64,000 nucleotides of DNA from Brachionus manjavacas (GCA_019054805.1 JAHQIY010000025.1:248001-312000), one strand, 5' to 3'; counted from the stretch's first letter, positions 1-11,320 are shown. Numbers and translations are program-made. Notes: generated by a model from the sequence alone, not told the origin.

Positions 1-1104
1 TTTTTTTTTTAGGCGAATTTGCATTCATGATATTTTTTAAATTATTTTTTTTTTTTAAAAACAAATTTATACTCTGTTTATTTTTCTCAAGTGGTACACT
101 TTCTTGACAGTGAACCATATTGTGGCCGGTAAATCGGCTTTTGCTCAATTAAATAAATAAATTTATGTTTGTACCTGTAACCTTTTTTACTTTTTCTAAT
201 TTTATTTTGTTAAATTTTCATTTAGATGTACTTTTAATTAATTTAGATTAAAATATCAAAATTTTTGTTTAAAATTCAAACCATAAAAAAAGAATATTCA
301 AAGTTTGGCAGGTGAAAAATATGTTCTGACTGTTTTATTCTACATGTTTTATTTGTTTTGATTCACTTGAGGAAAAAGGCCAACTGGAACACTTTTACGT
401 GTAAATGGCACTTTATTACACTCTATTACACTCTATTACTCTAGTACAAAATTTTTCAATATTTTGGATATTTTTATGTTTAAAACAATTTACGTAAAAT
501 ATTAAAATTTAACCATATATTACGTAAAAAATGGTAGATTTTTAATTTTTTACTTTTGTAAGTTAACCAAAATTTACAATATTTTACGAACACCATTGTA
601 TGTTTAATACTTTATCTTAAAGAGCAATAAACACCGAAATAATAATTTTTTTTTTCGAAAAATTTTTGAATTTGAAGTATTTTATTTTTTCAAAATCAAA
701 TGGTCTGCCAATTAACCAGATTTAGGTGCTCGCAAATTTTATTTCCCAAGAAAAAAATAGCTCTATTGTAAAAGAAACAGAAAATGTAAAAGGACAAAAA
801 AGAATGAAAATTTGTGATAAAGGGGTGAAATTTAACTAAACCCATTAATTCATTTTATTAAATGGGTGAGTAAAAAAAAAGTCAACTGAAAATTCCATGC
901 AACAATATCGTATCTTAATGGAAAAAAAGCATTGTTATTTTATTTTTAACCAAATGAATATAAATGTCTTGATTTCAATAATTTTTTTTTCATCCCTGAA
1001 TAAAAATAAAATTAATAAATTATATATTCAAACTTTATTATCATCTTTTAATTAATAATACATAATCATTTAAACTAATTATAAACTAACAAAATGAATT
1101 CTAC
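1..1104. other. AT-rich non-coding, no gene seen
   Basis: Low-complexity AT-rich sequence with homopolymer runs. A likely retroelement 3' tail lies near 90-170: a short GC-richer stretch followed by an AAATAAATAAA run. No reading frame resembles a protein. If CEP290 continues leftwards this would lie in or beyond its seventh intron. Confidence 0.5.
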
Positions 1105-1232
1105 TGATTAAGTGTACATACCACAGTTACCATAGATGGGATCCTACTATTTCCCATCTTCGCAAGTCTAACTTGCTAGCTTGTTGTAATTTATATTATT
1201 ATTATTATTATATATTATTATTATTATTATAT
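1105..1232 (+). mobile_element. LINE 3' end fragment with (ATT)n tail
   Basis: A short island of higher GC contains two hairpins: GATGGGA (1134) pairs with TCCCATC (1152), and GCAAG pairs with CTTGC just downstream. An ATT microsatellite follows. The same arrangement of hairpins and tail recurs at 63466-63560, which begins with a similar CTACCATAGATG motif. Paired hairpins followed by a short tandem-repeat tail is the typical 3' end of CR1/L2-type LINEs, so I read this as a severely 5'-truncated copy. Confidence 0.55.
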
Positions 1233-1524
1233 TTATGAGGAAAAGAAACCTTAAAAGTGAATTTATTTGGTCTGTAGTATATATTTATGTGAATTGTTGA
1301 ATTTTTTGTTTTAATAAAGAAAAATAAAAGAATTTTTTTATTGCAAAAAATCGTTTTTTTTCGTTCTATTAATATTCCACCATTTTTTACGCAAATTTAC
1401 GCATTTCATAAGTAACAAGGAAATAGGTAAAATCCCTAAGGAACAGCATCATTCATCAATATTGTGATAAAATAAAAACACTGGACATAAATCACGAAGA
1501 TTTTTATAAAAAACCAAATTTTTT

Positions 1525-2577
1525 TGGTGTATTTATTCTTAATTATCCGAATTTAAATTTACACGCTTTTTCATCTGAAAAAAAAATCATCGCCTTTAAA
1601 TTTTGAATGAAAAAAGAACAACATCAAGCTCCCAAAAAAATTTTCATAATTTTCCAGATAGACCCATTTACTTTAGAAGACCATTCCAGAGGCGTTGTAA
1701 ACATTTAACAAAATTTTAAATAAAAAACAAAAATTTACTAATTCAGATACTAGAAATCTAATCGTATTTTCAAATTCCTCAGAATTGATGACCTCTAAGG
1801 CCAATTTTGTTTTGTATAAAAAAAATAAAATGAGAAAAAATCAGGGTGCATTGTGGCAAAGCCTTAAAAGTTGTTTTTTCGATTTTTTAATGGCAAAATC
1901 ATATTATTTAATTTTTGAAAACTTCATTTTCTTGTAGATATCTATTTGCTCTTTTCAAAAATATAATCAGCTTTTGGGTTTTTTTTTCGAAATTTTAAGT
2001 GACTTAATTTTTTGTGTTAGAATCAAAAAATGTATCCACTGTTGAAATAAAAAAATTTCAAAAGTGTTATAAGGTTGATTTTGTGTAAGAGTATAAAGCA
2101 GACTCAAGGTTTTCAGTAAAAAAATTAATTTTTGACATTGTGTTTTTTAAGGCTCATTTTTTGAGCTATTTTACTAAATTTTAAAAAATATTAAAAATTA
2201 ATTTATTTTATAAAAATTATGACGCACAATCCCGAATTGGACTTTATTTTGGGACTCTAAAACAACTCTGGTTAAATTTAAAAAGTTTAAAGAAGAATTT
2301 TCAATATTTTTTTTTCAATTTTTCGACTAAAAATTAATTTATATTTAACCAAAAGTTTAATTTCAAATATGAAAATGTTTGCAATATTCACTTAAAATTA
2401 TTTTTTTTTGAAACTGAAAAAAATATTTGAAATATCGCACTTTTTCAATGTTATTTCAGCAGTGGATACATTTTGTAATTCAAAAACAAAAGATTGAACC
2501 AAATTGATGAAATTTTTTTTTAAGATAAAAAAGTGTGACAGTAAAATCCAGATAATTAAGAATAAATGCGTCAAAAA
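1525..2577. mobile_element. ~1 kb foldback (MITE-like) element
   Basis: The two ends are inverted copies. ATTTATTCTTAATTATC at 1530-1548 is answered by GATAATTAAGAATAAAT at 2549-2566. Further in, AAATGTATCCACTG near 2027 is answered by CAGTGGATACATTTT near 2460. The arms extend for tens of bases with mismatches. There is no transposase frame inside. A target duplication was not resolved. It lies in the intron after the last visible CEP290 exon. Confidence 0.6.
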
Positions 2578-2759
2578 AAACTTGAGCTTTTATAAAAATT
2601 TTGCTGTTGTTTTTTCACAATATTGATGGATAGGTATTTTAGACACAATCTGATTTTCAGTAGTTTTTTAAAAATTAAAAAAAAAAAAACAAAAAAATCA
2701 ATTCGGTAAAAGATAAGTCTTGGAAGAAAAATTATTAAAAATGCCTTTTTATTTCTCAC

Positions 2760-5700
2760 CTCATATTCCTGCAGCTTAACTGAATCAACAGCAACAGTGT
2801 CATTCAAATTTTTGATTGTTTTCAAAAAATTTTCTTTTTCAATTTTCGATTGCCTGGTTAGTTCGGCAAAGTCTTTGTACATCAAGCCCATTTGATGTCT
2901 GGCCACTGATAGCTTTCGCCTCAAACTTTCAAGTTCTTTTTCCGCTCTCGAATTCAAATTCTGATTCACTTCCAATTCCTTAAAAAAATATCCAAATTTA
3001 AACATTTGAAGAAAAAAAACCCAAAAAAATCTTGTCCTAATACTTGTAGAGTATCAATCAAATATTCGTTTAATGCTGAAATGATATCTTGGCTGGACGG
3101 TGTCATGCCAGGGGGAAGTTGGAATGGCTGAAATATTTCTTTAGCGGCAGAGTTTGAATTCATCACGCGCACCTCCCCACTCAACTTGTCAACTTCTTCC
3201 TGCGATTTCATCAGTGACATTTGGGTTTTCTTGAGCTCCGATTTTGTGGCCACTACTTCGCTTCTGAGCTCCTCGTTGCGTCCTTGCAAAAAGTCAATTT
3301 CGCTTTTGAGTGCAAGTGCGATCGAGTCAGTGTTGGAGTCAGCCAAAATTTTGTTCAAAAAATCGTACGATCTGACATTGGATCTGGTCGCTCTGTTCGT
3401 TTCCATTTCATCGAGCAGCTTTTCAAGAGTGGGGCATTTTATGACAAACTCTTTGGCTTTACCTTTGCCCAGTCCAACACTTTTCATTTCATGGTTTATT
3501 TCTTGCAGACTTTTCTTGAGCATGTCATTTTCCTGCTGAAGCTCAAGCAAATGCTGCAATTGAACCTCGTTTCGTTTAATTAAATTGCCCATGTCCTTTG
3601 ATTCTTTGTCACCTTGAACAATTTTCTTATCCGATTGACGAGAGTCTTTTCGCTTGGGTTCATTGTCCAAATAGTCAAAGTCATCGCTGAAAATGTCCTC
3701 TAGAATCCCGGTTGATCGAACCTGTTTGGCCAAAAGACGCATTTTTTTCCTCAATTTAAGCTGTTCTTCATACAATTGCTCATTTTCTCGCTGAAGCATG
3801 TAAATCTCAGCTCTATTTTCCTGGTCGCGATTAAACTTGAGATCCTTCAGTTCTTCAATGTCCAATTTTTCCCTCGGGTCCATGTTCAGCTTGGCTCTTA
3901 GCATATCATTCTCTTCCAAAATTGAATTCAAAGTTTCGTCTAGTTTGTTCAATTGGTTCAATCTTTTGTCCAAGTCTCGATCACGGATTTTGATCTGGCC
4001 CTTTAGGCCTTTGATTTCGTTTACTGCTTGCTGCAATTGGTAATCGCCTGACTCATAGTCTCGTATTCTGTTCAAAGCTTCAAGTAGCTCAGTTTCTTTA
4101 TTTATCAGCTGGTTTTCGTTCTCCTTCAATCGTGAGTTCATTTCCTTGAGCAGTTCTTCCAGATGAAAGATTTTTTGTTCAGCTTGTTTATTGATGTTGT
4201 AGTAGGCGCTTTTTGAATACATTTTGGCGTCTGGACATATGGGTGACAAAATTTATTGATATTTTTTTATTTTTATTTATGGGATTAGATATCATTTTTT
4301 TAAAGCAAACTGGGTTTTTATTAAATGCTTTTAAGAAAAATTTAGTTTTTTTTTTTAAAGAAATCTTATCATCAACTTATAATTTTGGCAAATAAGTAAT
4401 GGTTTTAGATTTAATAACGGGTGACAACTTAAAATCGAGACGAACTTTAAGTATCATTTGCAATGCTATTTTAATTTTTTTTTAATCTCTTTCCATATTC
4501 TTGTAGTAAATTTAATTTAAAATACGATAAAACAAAAAAAAATTATTCAATTTGAATTAAAAATGACCAAAATAAATTCATCTAAAGAAGGGCCTCAGAA
4601 TTTGCGTGTACGCGTTTTTTAAACGAAAATAGATCACTTGGAAAGATATTCACTGTGAGGCATTTTATGGCAGAAAAAATTCCAAGGAGTACTGTTTACC
4701 GAATTTTAAAATGAAGTGAATATTTTTCACCAGAAAGGAAACAAGGATCTGGTCAAACACCGAAAAAAATGACTAAAGTACAACTCAACAATCTAAAAAA
4801 GGCTTTTGATCACAAAGACAACATCAGTCAGCGTCAAGCAGCCAAAAAGTTTGATTTAATCCAGCAAATGGTCTCGAATTGTTGAAGAAGCTTCAAATAA
4901 CACCTAAAAAAAGATGAAAATCCTTGACCCAACCGAAACGTTATAAAAAGTAGCTAAAGTTAAATGTAGAAATTTGTATTTAAAATATCCAAATATTTCC
5001 TGGATTTTAGACGATGATGTTAGGTCATTTCTTAGAGGGGTATTTCGGCGCCAATCATACGAAAAAGTGGAAAAAAAATGCTAAATTCTCTCAAAATTTC
5101 GTTTTATTTTGATAAATATTAAAGGAGTTATGACCTTTTAAATTCGTTTCGATTTTAGGTTGTCACCCGTTATTCAATGAAACCAATATACGTTACCTTA
5201 TTATTCCTGTAAGGACAATAAGAAAAATAAATCTTCATTCAAGACTTGGTTTAGTCATAAAATTTAAACCCGATATAATTTAAGATCGATGATCATGCTA
5301 AAAAAATTTTATTAAAAAAAATTTTAAAGAATTTTTTATTCTTTACAGTTGCAAAATTTATTAGAGAGGCAATTTTTTTAAATTCACATTCAATGTTTCA
5401 TTTAATTTTTTATATCTGCAAAACTCTGACTTTATTGATGCAGAATTATTCAATATAATTGTATACTTCTTATCTAAAGCTGGCATTCAATTTTAATTTT
5501 CTGAAAAATCACCTAATTTTATAGAAAAAAAAAAAAGGTCATGTCCAGCATGTGATCAGTCTATAGACTGCTATATTTGAGAATAAGCTTCTTTTAGTTT
5601 TTTATTTGTAAACAGAATTTTTTAAGGTAACCTTTATTTTATAATTTAAAATAAAATCTTTTAATAAAAGAAAAATTATCTTTTACCATTTTAATTATTT

Positions 5701-8700
5701 ATTTTTTTATTTGTTTTATCTGTGCCGCAAGCAAGAAAAATTAATCACTTTTATGTTTTCTTACTGCAAATGTTTTTTTCCACAACAAGATCGTTTAATT
5801 ATCACCAATAAAGTCTTTCCAAATGCTAATCTAATTTTACCACATTCATTAGATCTAATTGTGGATATTATTTTAATTAATACAATGATTAATGTAAATA
5901 AAATTTTATTTCTGAGTCTCCTCAATTATTATCTCCCTTTCGGAATCGCAGTTACATATGGCCAAGATCAAGATATATTTGAGTCTTTAAAGCCCCTTTC
6001 GCTAATCATAATGGTCAGCTGGATAAGAAGCGTGTTTCAAGTAAACATCTCATCTGTGCCATCCGCCGACAATTCGGCATCATGTTTGGCAATTGGTCAA
6101 ATACTAGGCCTGCATTACAACGTCAACCAAGTGAAAATTCCAGTAATGATAAATGAAAATGAAATTTGTCAACCAGCAAAAAAAAGAGAAAGACCAAAAA
6201 ATAATTATATTTTTTTTGTCATTTTATACTTTACTTTATGGATTTTTTGTTTTTTGGTGATAAAATAGAAAAATAATTTTCTGTAAAAAATAAATTATCT
6301 GAAAGAAAATGTTTAGCTGATGAAAAGAAATACTTCTCTAAATAATCGATCATTTTTATAATGTTTAATAGGTGATTTTTCAGAAATTTTTCTAAATTGG
6401 TTATAAAAAGCCCTAAAGCTTTGGTAGCTAAAATTTTTTTCTTAACTTCAAGGGTAATGGTATTAAAAAATAGGTTCAAATGAGTTTACCTTATCTAGCC
6501 ATTTTACTAATGAGGCTAATTTAAGAGCAAATTGGGTGACTTAAAAAATTATTATAATGCCTTAAATGAGGTAAAGACAATGAGAATATAATAAAGTAAA
6601 AATCTTTTCTGTACTTTTTTTACTTTATGGTAATTTATTGTATTGGCCCTGTTCTTTTTTGTACTTTTTGATAATTGAAATAAAGATTTCAATTTATCAA
6701 AAGTTTAAATATTAGGGTAATTGATTACAATTACCCTAAAGTATAAAAAGGAACACGGCAAAATAAATTAAAAATCTGACAAACGTAGTGTTTACATTAG
6801 TACCCATAGACGTTTTGGAGCAGCTATTTGTCATATTATTAGTTGATTTCTTGAATATTTTATCAACTAGAACTTATTAAAATTCATTTTACCTTATTAG
6901 GTAATTTATAAATGTATCTTTATTCTTTTTAGGAATTTTTTCACGTACATGATTCAATATATAAGCAACTCTTTTTATATCATCTTATCATTAATAATAA
7001 AGAGAACTGACACTCGTCAGGCAGCCGTTTCACACACACTTTAAACATTACTGCCACCAAGAAGCATTTTTAATAGTCTTCTGGGGACTTTTATCCCCGC
7101 CAGATGTAAATTTTACATCAGTAACCTGGGGCCAGTCAATCCGATCTTGTCGTAAGACAAATTGGAGCAGCTATTTATGCTCCAGCATTGTGAAGTTTTG
7201 TTCAAAAAGTTCAAGAAAAAAGTTCTTAATTCAAATTTTTCGATGAATGAAAAAAATTTGCTCCTGTAAAATATGTAACAATGTGTAACAAAAGTTGTTA
7301 CACCTTGAAAATAAATTCTGAAAGTTTTCTTTTAATTAATCATCGACTTTTAAAATCACTCGAATTTAAGACAATTTATTTGTCATTGTAAAAAAAAGAA
7401 GTTTTATTTGCAATATTTTAAAATTTTTGTAAGTGTTTAATTTTAAATTTCGAAATTTTTTATTTCAAAACCAACTTAACATTCATTTAGTTTTTTTGGA
7501 AAATCAATAATTGGTTAATTGGATTTTTTTTTTTTTTTGAGCAAGTCCTGTAACATTTTTTGTTACATCATGTGCTAAATTTTTATTTTATCACTTCATT
7601 CCATTCAAAATATATACGAATTTAAGATTTTGAACAGAACTTTATGAACGAAACTTCACAATGCTTTATGCTCCTGGTTAACTTAAACGCTCATGTTAAT
7701 CAACTTACCAGTGATATGGACAAAAATGTAGCTATATCACAACAAAAAGTACAAAAAGGAAATTTTTTTTTTAAAAGTTTAATTTCATTGTCTATCCATG
7801 CCCTAAATTATATTTTTAAATTGCTTCAAATTGACCGAAAAATAAAAAGAAATAAAAAAATTGCTTAAAATTACTTTCGTTCATTGCCTGATTCAATGCC
7901 GCTATTTGATTTCTACTTTTGTTCATTTCTTCAGTTGATTCCTCAATTTGTCTCTTCAAAACATCTATTTCATTGCCTTTAGCTTTTAGTATCTGAAAAA
8001 AAAAAAAAATTAAAAAAATCAAAATTTAAATTGAATTCAAATTGGATTGAAGTACTTTTTGCAAAGCCGAAACCGATGCCTTGTCCGAATCAATGTTTTG
8101 GCGAGCTAAATTTTCCCTCAGATGCGTAATTATATCGTTTAGATGGTCATTTTCTTTGATCTTGTCGTCGATTATTTTTTTGTATTCAGTGATGGCCTCG
8201 TCCACCTTGACCATTATTGCTGACTCCTGATTCGAATTGTTTTTCATCCAGTGCTCATAATTTGCAATGCGAGACTTGAGCACTTCATTTTCTTTGTTCA
8301 ATTCATTTATTTGGTCATCAGTGTGTTGCTGCAGCATCTAGATCAAATCAAAAATTCAATTACAAGCGCCAGGCTTTAGCTTAGCACTGTTTCTTACTCG
8401 AAATTTTCTTATCTCTTCTCTGTTCCTGAACGATTCTATTTCTATTTCCTGCATGGAAGATTTGTTCGTTTCCAGCAAGCTGTAGAGCTTTTGGATTTCT
8501 TCGTTCAGGTCATCGATTTCTTTATCCTTTTCGTTCAGATACGAGTTGAGCTCTCGAATCTTCTGCTTGGTCTTGTCGTCTTCAGGTCGGAACTTTTTCT
8601 CAATAAACTGCTCTCTTGTCTTGCGCAAATCGCTGATATCTTCTCTGTATCGTTCATTCTTAAATGTGGCCCGTTAGAATTTTAATTAGTAAATTGTTTT

Positions 8701-9286
8701 TTGATAAACCTCTCTATTTAGATTTGAAATTTTCTTCTCCAATTCTGTCACTTTTGTCTTGAGCTTTGGAAGCAAAAGAGTAATTTTTGGCTCAACTTGG
8801 TCTAAAAAGTTCTAAAATACTTTGTCTTTTTCCGTTTTTTCTTGGAAAAATTTGTCTTCAGTTTCCTTTAATTCAACTCTTAGCTCTTCAGCTTTTTTCT
8901 CTATCTTTTCAAAATCGAACGCTTCTCTCGTTGCTGATAAATTGGGATCGAGCTGATACTTTTCGAGCTGTTTCTCGGCATACTCAATTTGTTCCTTTAA
9001 GTCAAGTTCTAGAAAAAAAAAATTAAATTTCGATTGAATTCAGTTTGCTGAAAAAATTGCCTCGCTTTGAAGCATCTTCGTTTTCTTTTTGAAAAAATTC
9101 CAACGAAAGCTTGTTTTCTTCGTAGACCTTGAGTGCAACATCACGTAATATTTTAAAGCTAGCTAGCAGCTTTTTCGAATCCGAGTCGCCATCCAGCTGT
9201 ATTTGCTGCAGAACTTGGCAGAAATCTTCGAGCTCATCGTCTTCCACTCGGCCGAACTTAATCAAATCGTCCAATTTTTTGACCAT
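2760..9286 (-). CDS. CEP290: CEP290, 5' seven exons (gene continues left of the window)
   Basis: CEP290 is a long coiled-coil protein of centriolar satellites and the ciliary transition zone. Exons (minus): 9286-9061, 9008-8710, 8658-8398, 8337-8056, 7992-7875, 4230-3044, 2978-2760, giving 864 codons so far; the family is about 2,400 residues. Diagnostic blocks match vertebrate CEP290: IRDYESGDYQLQQAVNEIKG, then QIKIRDRDLD, then GMTPSSQDIISALNEYLIDT, then an RHQMGLMYKD region. Nearly all of it is heptad coiled coil. Introns are 51-79 bp except intron 5 (4231-7874), which is full of transposon debris. Intron 1 (9009-9060) appears to use a GC donor. Exon 2 carries an in-frame TAG at 8812-8814 with the same frame continuing beyond it. 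No eighth exon was found in 1-2759, so the rest is either off-window or lost. Confidence 0.9.
4417..5170 (+). mobile_element. Tc1/mariner element, internally deleted
   Basis: Terminal inverted repeats of about 28 bp (26 matching) lie at 4417-4444 and 5143-5170, with outer ends ACGGGTGACAAC and GTTGTCACCCGT. They are flanked by TA on both sides (4415-4416, 5171-5172), the Tc1/mariner target duplication. Inside are broken plus-strand transposase pieces: a helix-turn-helix stretch IPRSTVYRILK, then SQRQAAKKFDL, then WILDDDVRSF, which resembles the first catalytic aspartate motif. Stops and frame changes interrupt it and the C-terminal half is missing, so it cannot encode an active enzyme. It is inserted in CEP290 intron 5. 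Confidence 0.8.
5711..6268 (+). other. Unassigned open frame inside CEP290 intron 5
   Basis: An open frame of about 185 codons runs antisense to CEP290 within its largest intron. It starts in AT-rich, probably random sequence. Only the middle (about 5930-6180) has mixed composition, and a second frame over the same bases is also open (it reads LDKKRVSSKHLICAIRRQFG). The family is not recognised. It may be a remnant of a mobile-element protein; I do not call it a host gene. Confidence 0.2.
6636..6775. repeat. Small palindromic element
   Basis: Outer arms of about 35 bp around TATTGGCCCTGTTC and GAACACGGCAAAATA are inverted copies with mismatches. In the centre is a near-perfect hairpin, TAGGGTAATTG-ATTA-CAATTACCCTA, at about 6711-6737. 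It looks like a nested MITE. A related opening segment (GACAATGA, then AAAGTAAAAATC) recurs at 15050-15090. Confidence 0.45.
7005..7173 (+). repeat. Structured repeat, probably a LINE 3' UTR
   Basis: The sequence is dense in short hairpins: GGGGA/TCCCC around 7083-7097, GATGTAAA/TTTACATC at 7102-7118, TTGTC/GACAA at 7146-7160 and GGAGC/GCTCC at 7163-7182. Higher GC and stacked hairpins resemble the 3' ends of the other LINE copies here. A MITE is inserted at its right edge. It is not a tRNA: no acceptor/anticodon arrangement fits. Confidence 0.35.
7183..7665. mobile_element. MITE with 9 bp target duplication (Mutator-like)
   Basis: Terminal inverted repeats begin AGCATTGTGAAGTTT and end AAACTTCACAATGCT, with about 27 of 29 bases paired. 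The element is flanked by the perfect 9 bp direct repeat TTATGCTCC at 7174-7182 and 7666-7674. A 9 bp target duplication is characteristic of Mutator-like elements. It is 483 bp with no transposase frame, so non-autonomous. It lies in CEP290 intron 5 and interrupts an older structured repeat. Confidence 0.8.
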
Positions 9287-9505
9287 TTTTACTTCATTAA
9301 AGTAATCATTAATTTTTCAATAAATTTATTTTAATTATTGAATTTTTTTACTGACAAAAATTCAACACTGAAATCAAATGACCTTTAGAAATGTGTTGCC
9401 TAGCAACGATTTAAATTCAAATTTTTATCATTTTATAAACTTGATTTTTTTTTGTCTTAATAAAACATTAAACAACACTATTAAAAATTTCCTCCAAATT
9501 TTCAA

Positions 9506-9619
9506 TTACTTCATTTTTCTTGGCAGACTTGTTTTTTTACCACAAATCTTTTTTTCCGATTCATCATCCACTTGACCAGGTTTGCGAACGACAACAAGTT
9601 TTTTCCATTTTGTTGCCAT
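9506..9619 (-). CDS. Possible small ORF or terminal exon, unknown
   Basis: From an ATG at 9619 the frame encodes 37 residues (MATKWKKLVVVRKPGQ, then an acidic stretch, then a lysine-rich end). The same frame stays open upstream to about 9688 (DWSPRSKLVIPKIIQLIDYL). Composition is protein-like and less AT-rich than its surroundings. It lies about 220 bp upstream of the CEP290 start on the same strand. It could be the last exon of a gene whose other exons are unrecognised, an upstream ORF, or a relic. No family is recognised. Confidence 0.3.
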   Translation of the reverse strand: MATKWKKLVVVRKPGQVDDESEKKICGKKTSLPRKMK

Positions 9620-9790
9620 TCTCTCAGCCAAGTAGTCTATCAGCTGAATTATCTTTGGAATTACCAATTTTGAACGAGGCGACCAGTCAATTCAGCAAGA
9701 TTTAATTAGCAATTTTTTTACAAATACTTAAACTTTTATTTACTTAATTTGCCCCAAGATTTTGACTCACCCGTAAAGACCGATCGGTTG

Positions 9791-10430
9791 ACCGGGTGAG
9801 GGGCAATTGGGTTTATAGGATTGCCCCGCATTTCAACCCGATTAGCCAGGTTTTCACCCGATTGCCCCGAAGTTTTTTTAAAAGGATTGCTCTTTTCAAA
9901 AGGAATAAAAAATTAATTTCACCAATAAGTTTTTTATAATCAATATGGAATTAACTTCTTTAAAATTAATTTTTACAAATTTCTAAAAATAAATTTTTAT
10001 TTAAAAACAAACAAAAACATTGGCAAAACCCGAGAACAAGAATACAACTATTGAATATAAATTTAAAAATCCAAATGAATTGTTTAAGTTTTTTTTTTCG
10101 TATATTTTTATTTAGCTCGGTACAGATAAACAAATAAATAAACAAATTATTTAAAAGTTAAAAAAAGAATTTTCAATATTTTTTCCTAATTTCTAAATTA
10201 AAATTAAACTCATTCAAGATTTACTTAAATTTTTTTTTTCAATTATGAAGATTTGAAATTAAAAATTCAGGGAATAATTTCTCAAAAAAAAAATTTACTT
10301 AAAATCCCAGATTTAACAAAATTAATACGATATTTTGGGGCAAACGGGTTAAAATCGGTGCAAATCGGTTAAATGGGATGAATTTTCGGAATAAAGGGTT
10401 AAACCCTATTTGCCCCTTTATTCACCCGGT
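9791..10430. mobile_element. Foldback element with long inverted repeats
   Basis: The left arm starts ACCGGGTGAGGGGCAA (9791) and the right arm ends TTGCCCCTTTATTCACCCGGT (10411-10430 region), as inverted copies. Similarity continues inwards for about 100 bp with repeated CCCGATT and TTGCCCC motifs. The GC-richer arms enclose an AT-rich centre. No coding frame is present. The terminal GGGTGA resembles the local mariner ends, but the TA target was not resolved. Confidence 0.6.
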
Positions 10431-10743
10431 TATAGATCAGCACCTTGATAATTGACAAATGTTATCTCTTTTTTTTATTTTGATGCTTTAGCTCAAGATA
10501 AGTTAGCATTCTAATTAGGTTTGTTTGGATCAAACTTGTTGATGGTAAAAATCGGCCAAATCAAATTTAAAATTTGACTAAACCTCACTAATTGCCCCTG
10601 GATTTTTTTTGAAGTCTTTCAGCCTCATAAAGACATATAATACAAAAAAAAGTTTTTTTTTTTACTTTGCACCCTCTATTAAATAATCATTTAAAAAGAA
10701 TTTAAGACGTCTAATGTTAATGAGGAAAAAAAAAATATTTATC

Positions 10744-10765
10744 AAAAGTTGTCACCCGGTTTACA
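10744..10765. repeat. Solo mariner-type terminal repeat
   Basis: GTTGTCACCCGGTT closely matches the right terminus of the mariner element at 4417-5170 (GTTGTCACCCGTTA). No partner end is close by, so it is probably a relic. Confidence 0.35.
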
Positions 10766-11099
10766 CATAAAATAATCCCCATCTTACAATATTCACGGAA
10801 ATTTGAAAACAAAATTTGGAATTAAGGTATTTAATTGTTTAAGTTGTTAATTGTTGTGAGAATTCCGAAAGAAAAATTTTTTTAAATAAATAAATACTTT
10901 AATTCCAAATTTTTGCTTAATTCACTGCTTTTTAAAAATAAAATGATATTTGATAAAACAAATTACAATTGTCTGTTTATTTTTTTCTTAATCTATACCC
11001 AGCTAATGCTACTTCAAAAAGAAAAAATATTAAAAAAAATTTAAATAAGATAAAATAAAATAAAAAAAAAATAAAAAGATAAAAAAGGAAAAATAAGTC

Positions 11100-11240
11100 T
11101 AAGCAAAGTCCGTACTTAAAATCTTTTTTTTTTTTTAAAATAAATTTAAGTACGGACCTGGACTTTTGAAAAGAAATTATAAACAAAAAAAGTCAGGACT
11201 TGAACTTGACTCGAGACTTGTGACGATCACAGGTCCTTTT
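11100..11240 (+). repeat. GACTTG-type dispersed repeat
   Basis: Stretches such as GGACTTGAACTTGACTCGAG and GAGACTTGTGAC occur here, with an inverted copy of AAGTACGGAC at 11107-11115 and 11148-11157. Related copies lie at 13250-13300, 16425-16680, 30690-30775 (minus) and 49240-49270. Confidence 0.5.
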
Positions 11241-11254
11241 AAACTAACTTGGCG

Positions 11255-11320
11255 AAACAACATTATGGACGTCTGTAAACCCAAAGTGTTTACAGTCGTT
11301 TGATGATGATGATAGTACTA
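11255..11320 (+). repeat. LINE 3' end with (GAT)n tail
   Basis: An 8 bp stem, CTGTAAAC/GTTTACAG, around 11273-11296 is followed by a short GAT microsatellite at about 11301-11313. This is the same hairpin-plus-microsatellite pattern as other LINE ends here. The rest of the element is missing. Confidence 0.4.

Noticed and set aside
7005-7182. Possible tRNA or self-cleaving ribozyme in the hairpin-rich stretch
   Set aside because: No cloverleaf with an anticodon arm fits, and the conserved hammerhead core bases were not found in the right order.
8812-8820. A 9-base intron removing the CEP290 stop
   Set aside because: Shorter than any known spliceosomal intron; kept only as a curiosity within the finding on the in-frame TAG.
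9745-10440. Repeated TTGCCCC/ACCCG motifs as a CRISPR-like array
   Set aside because: Spacing is irregular and the copies form two inverted arms; the genome is eukaryotic.
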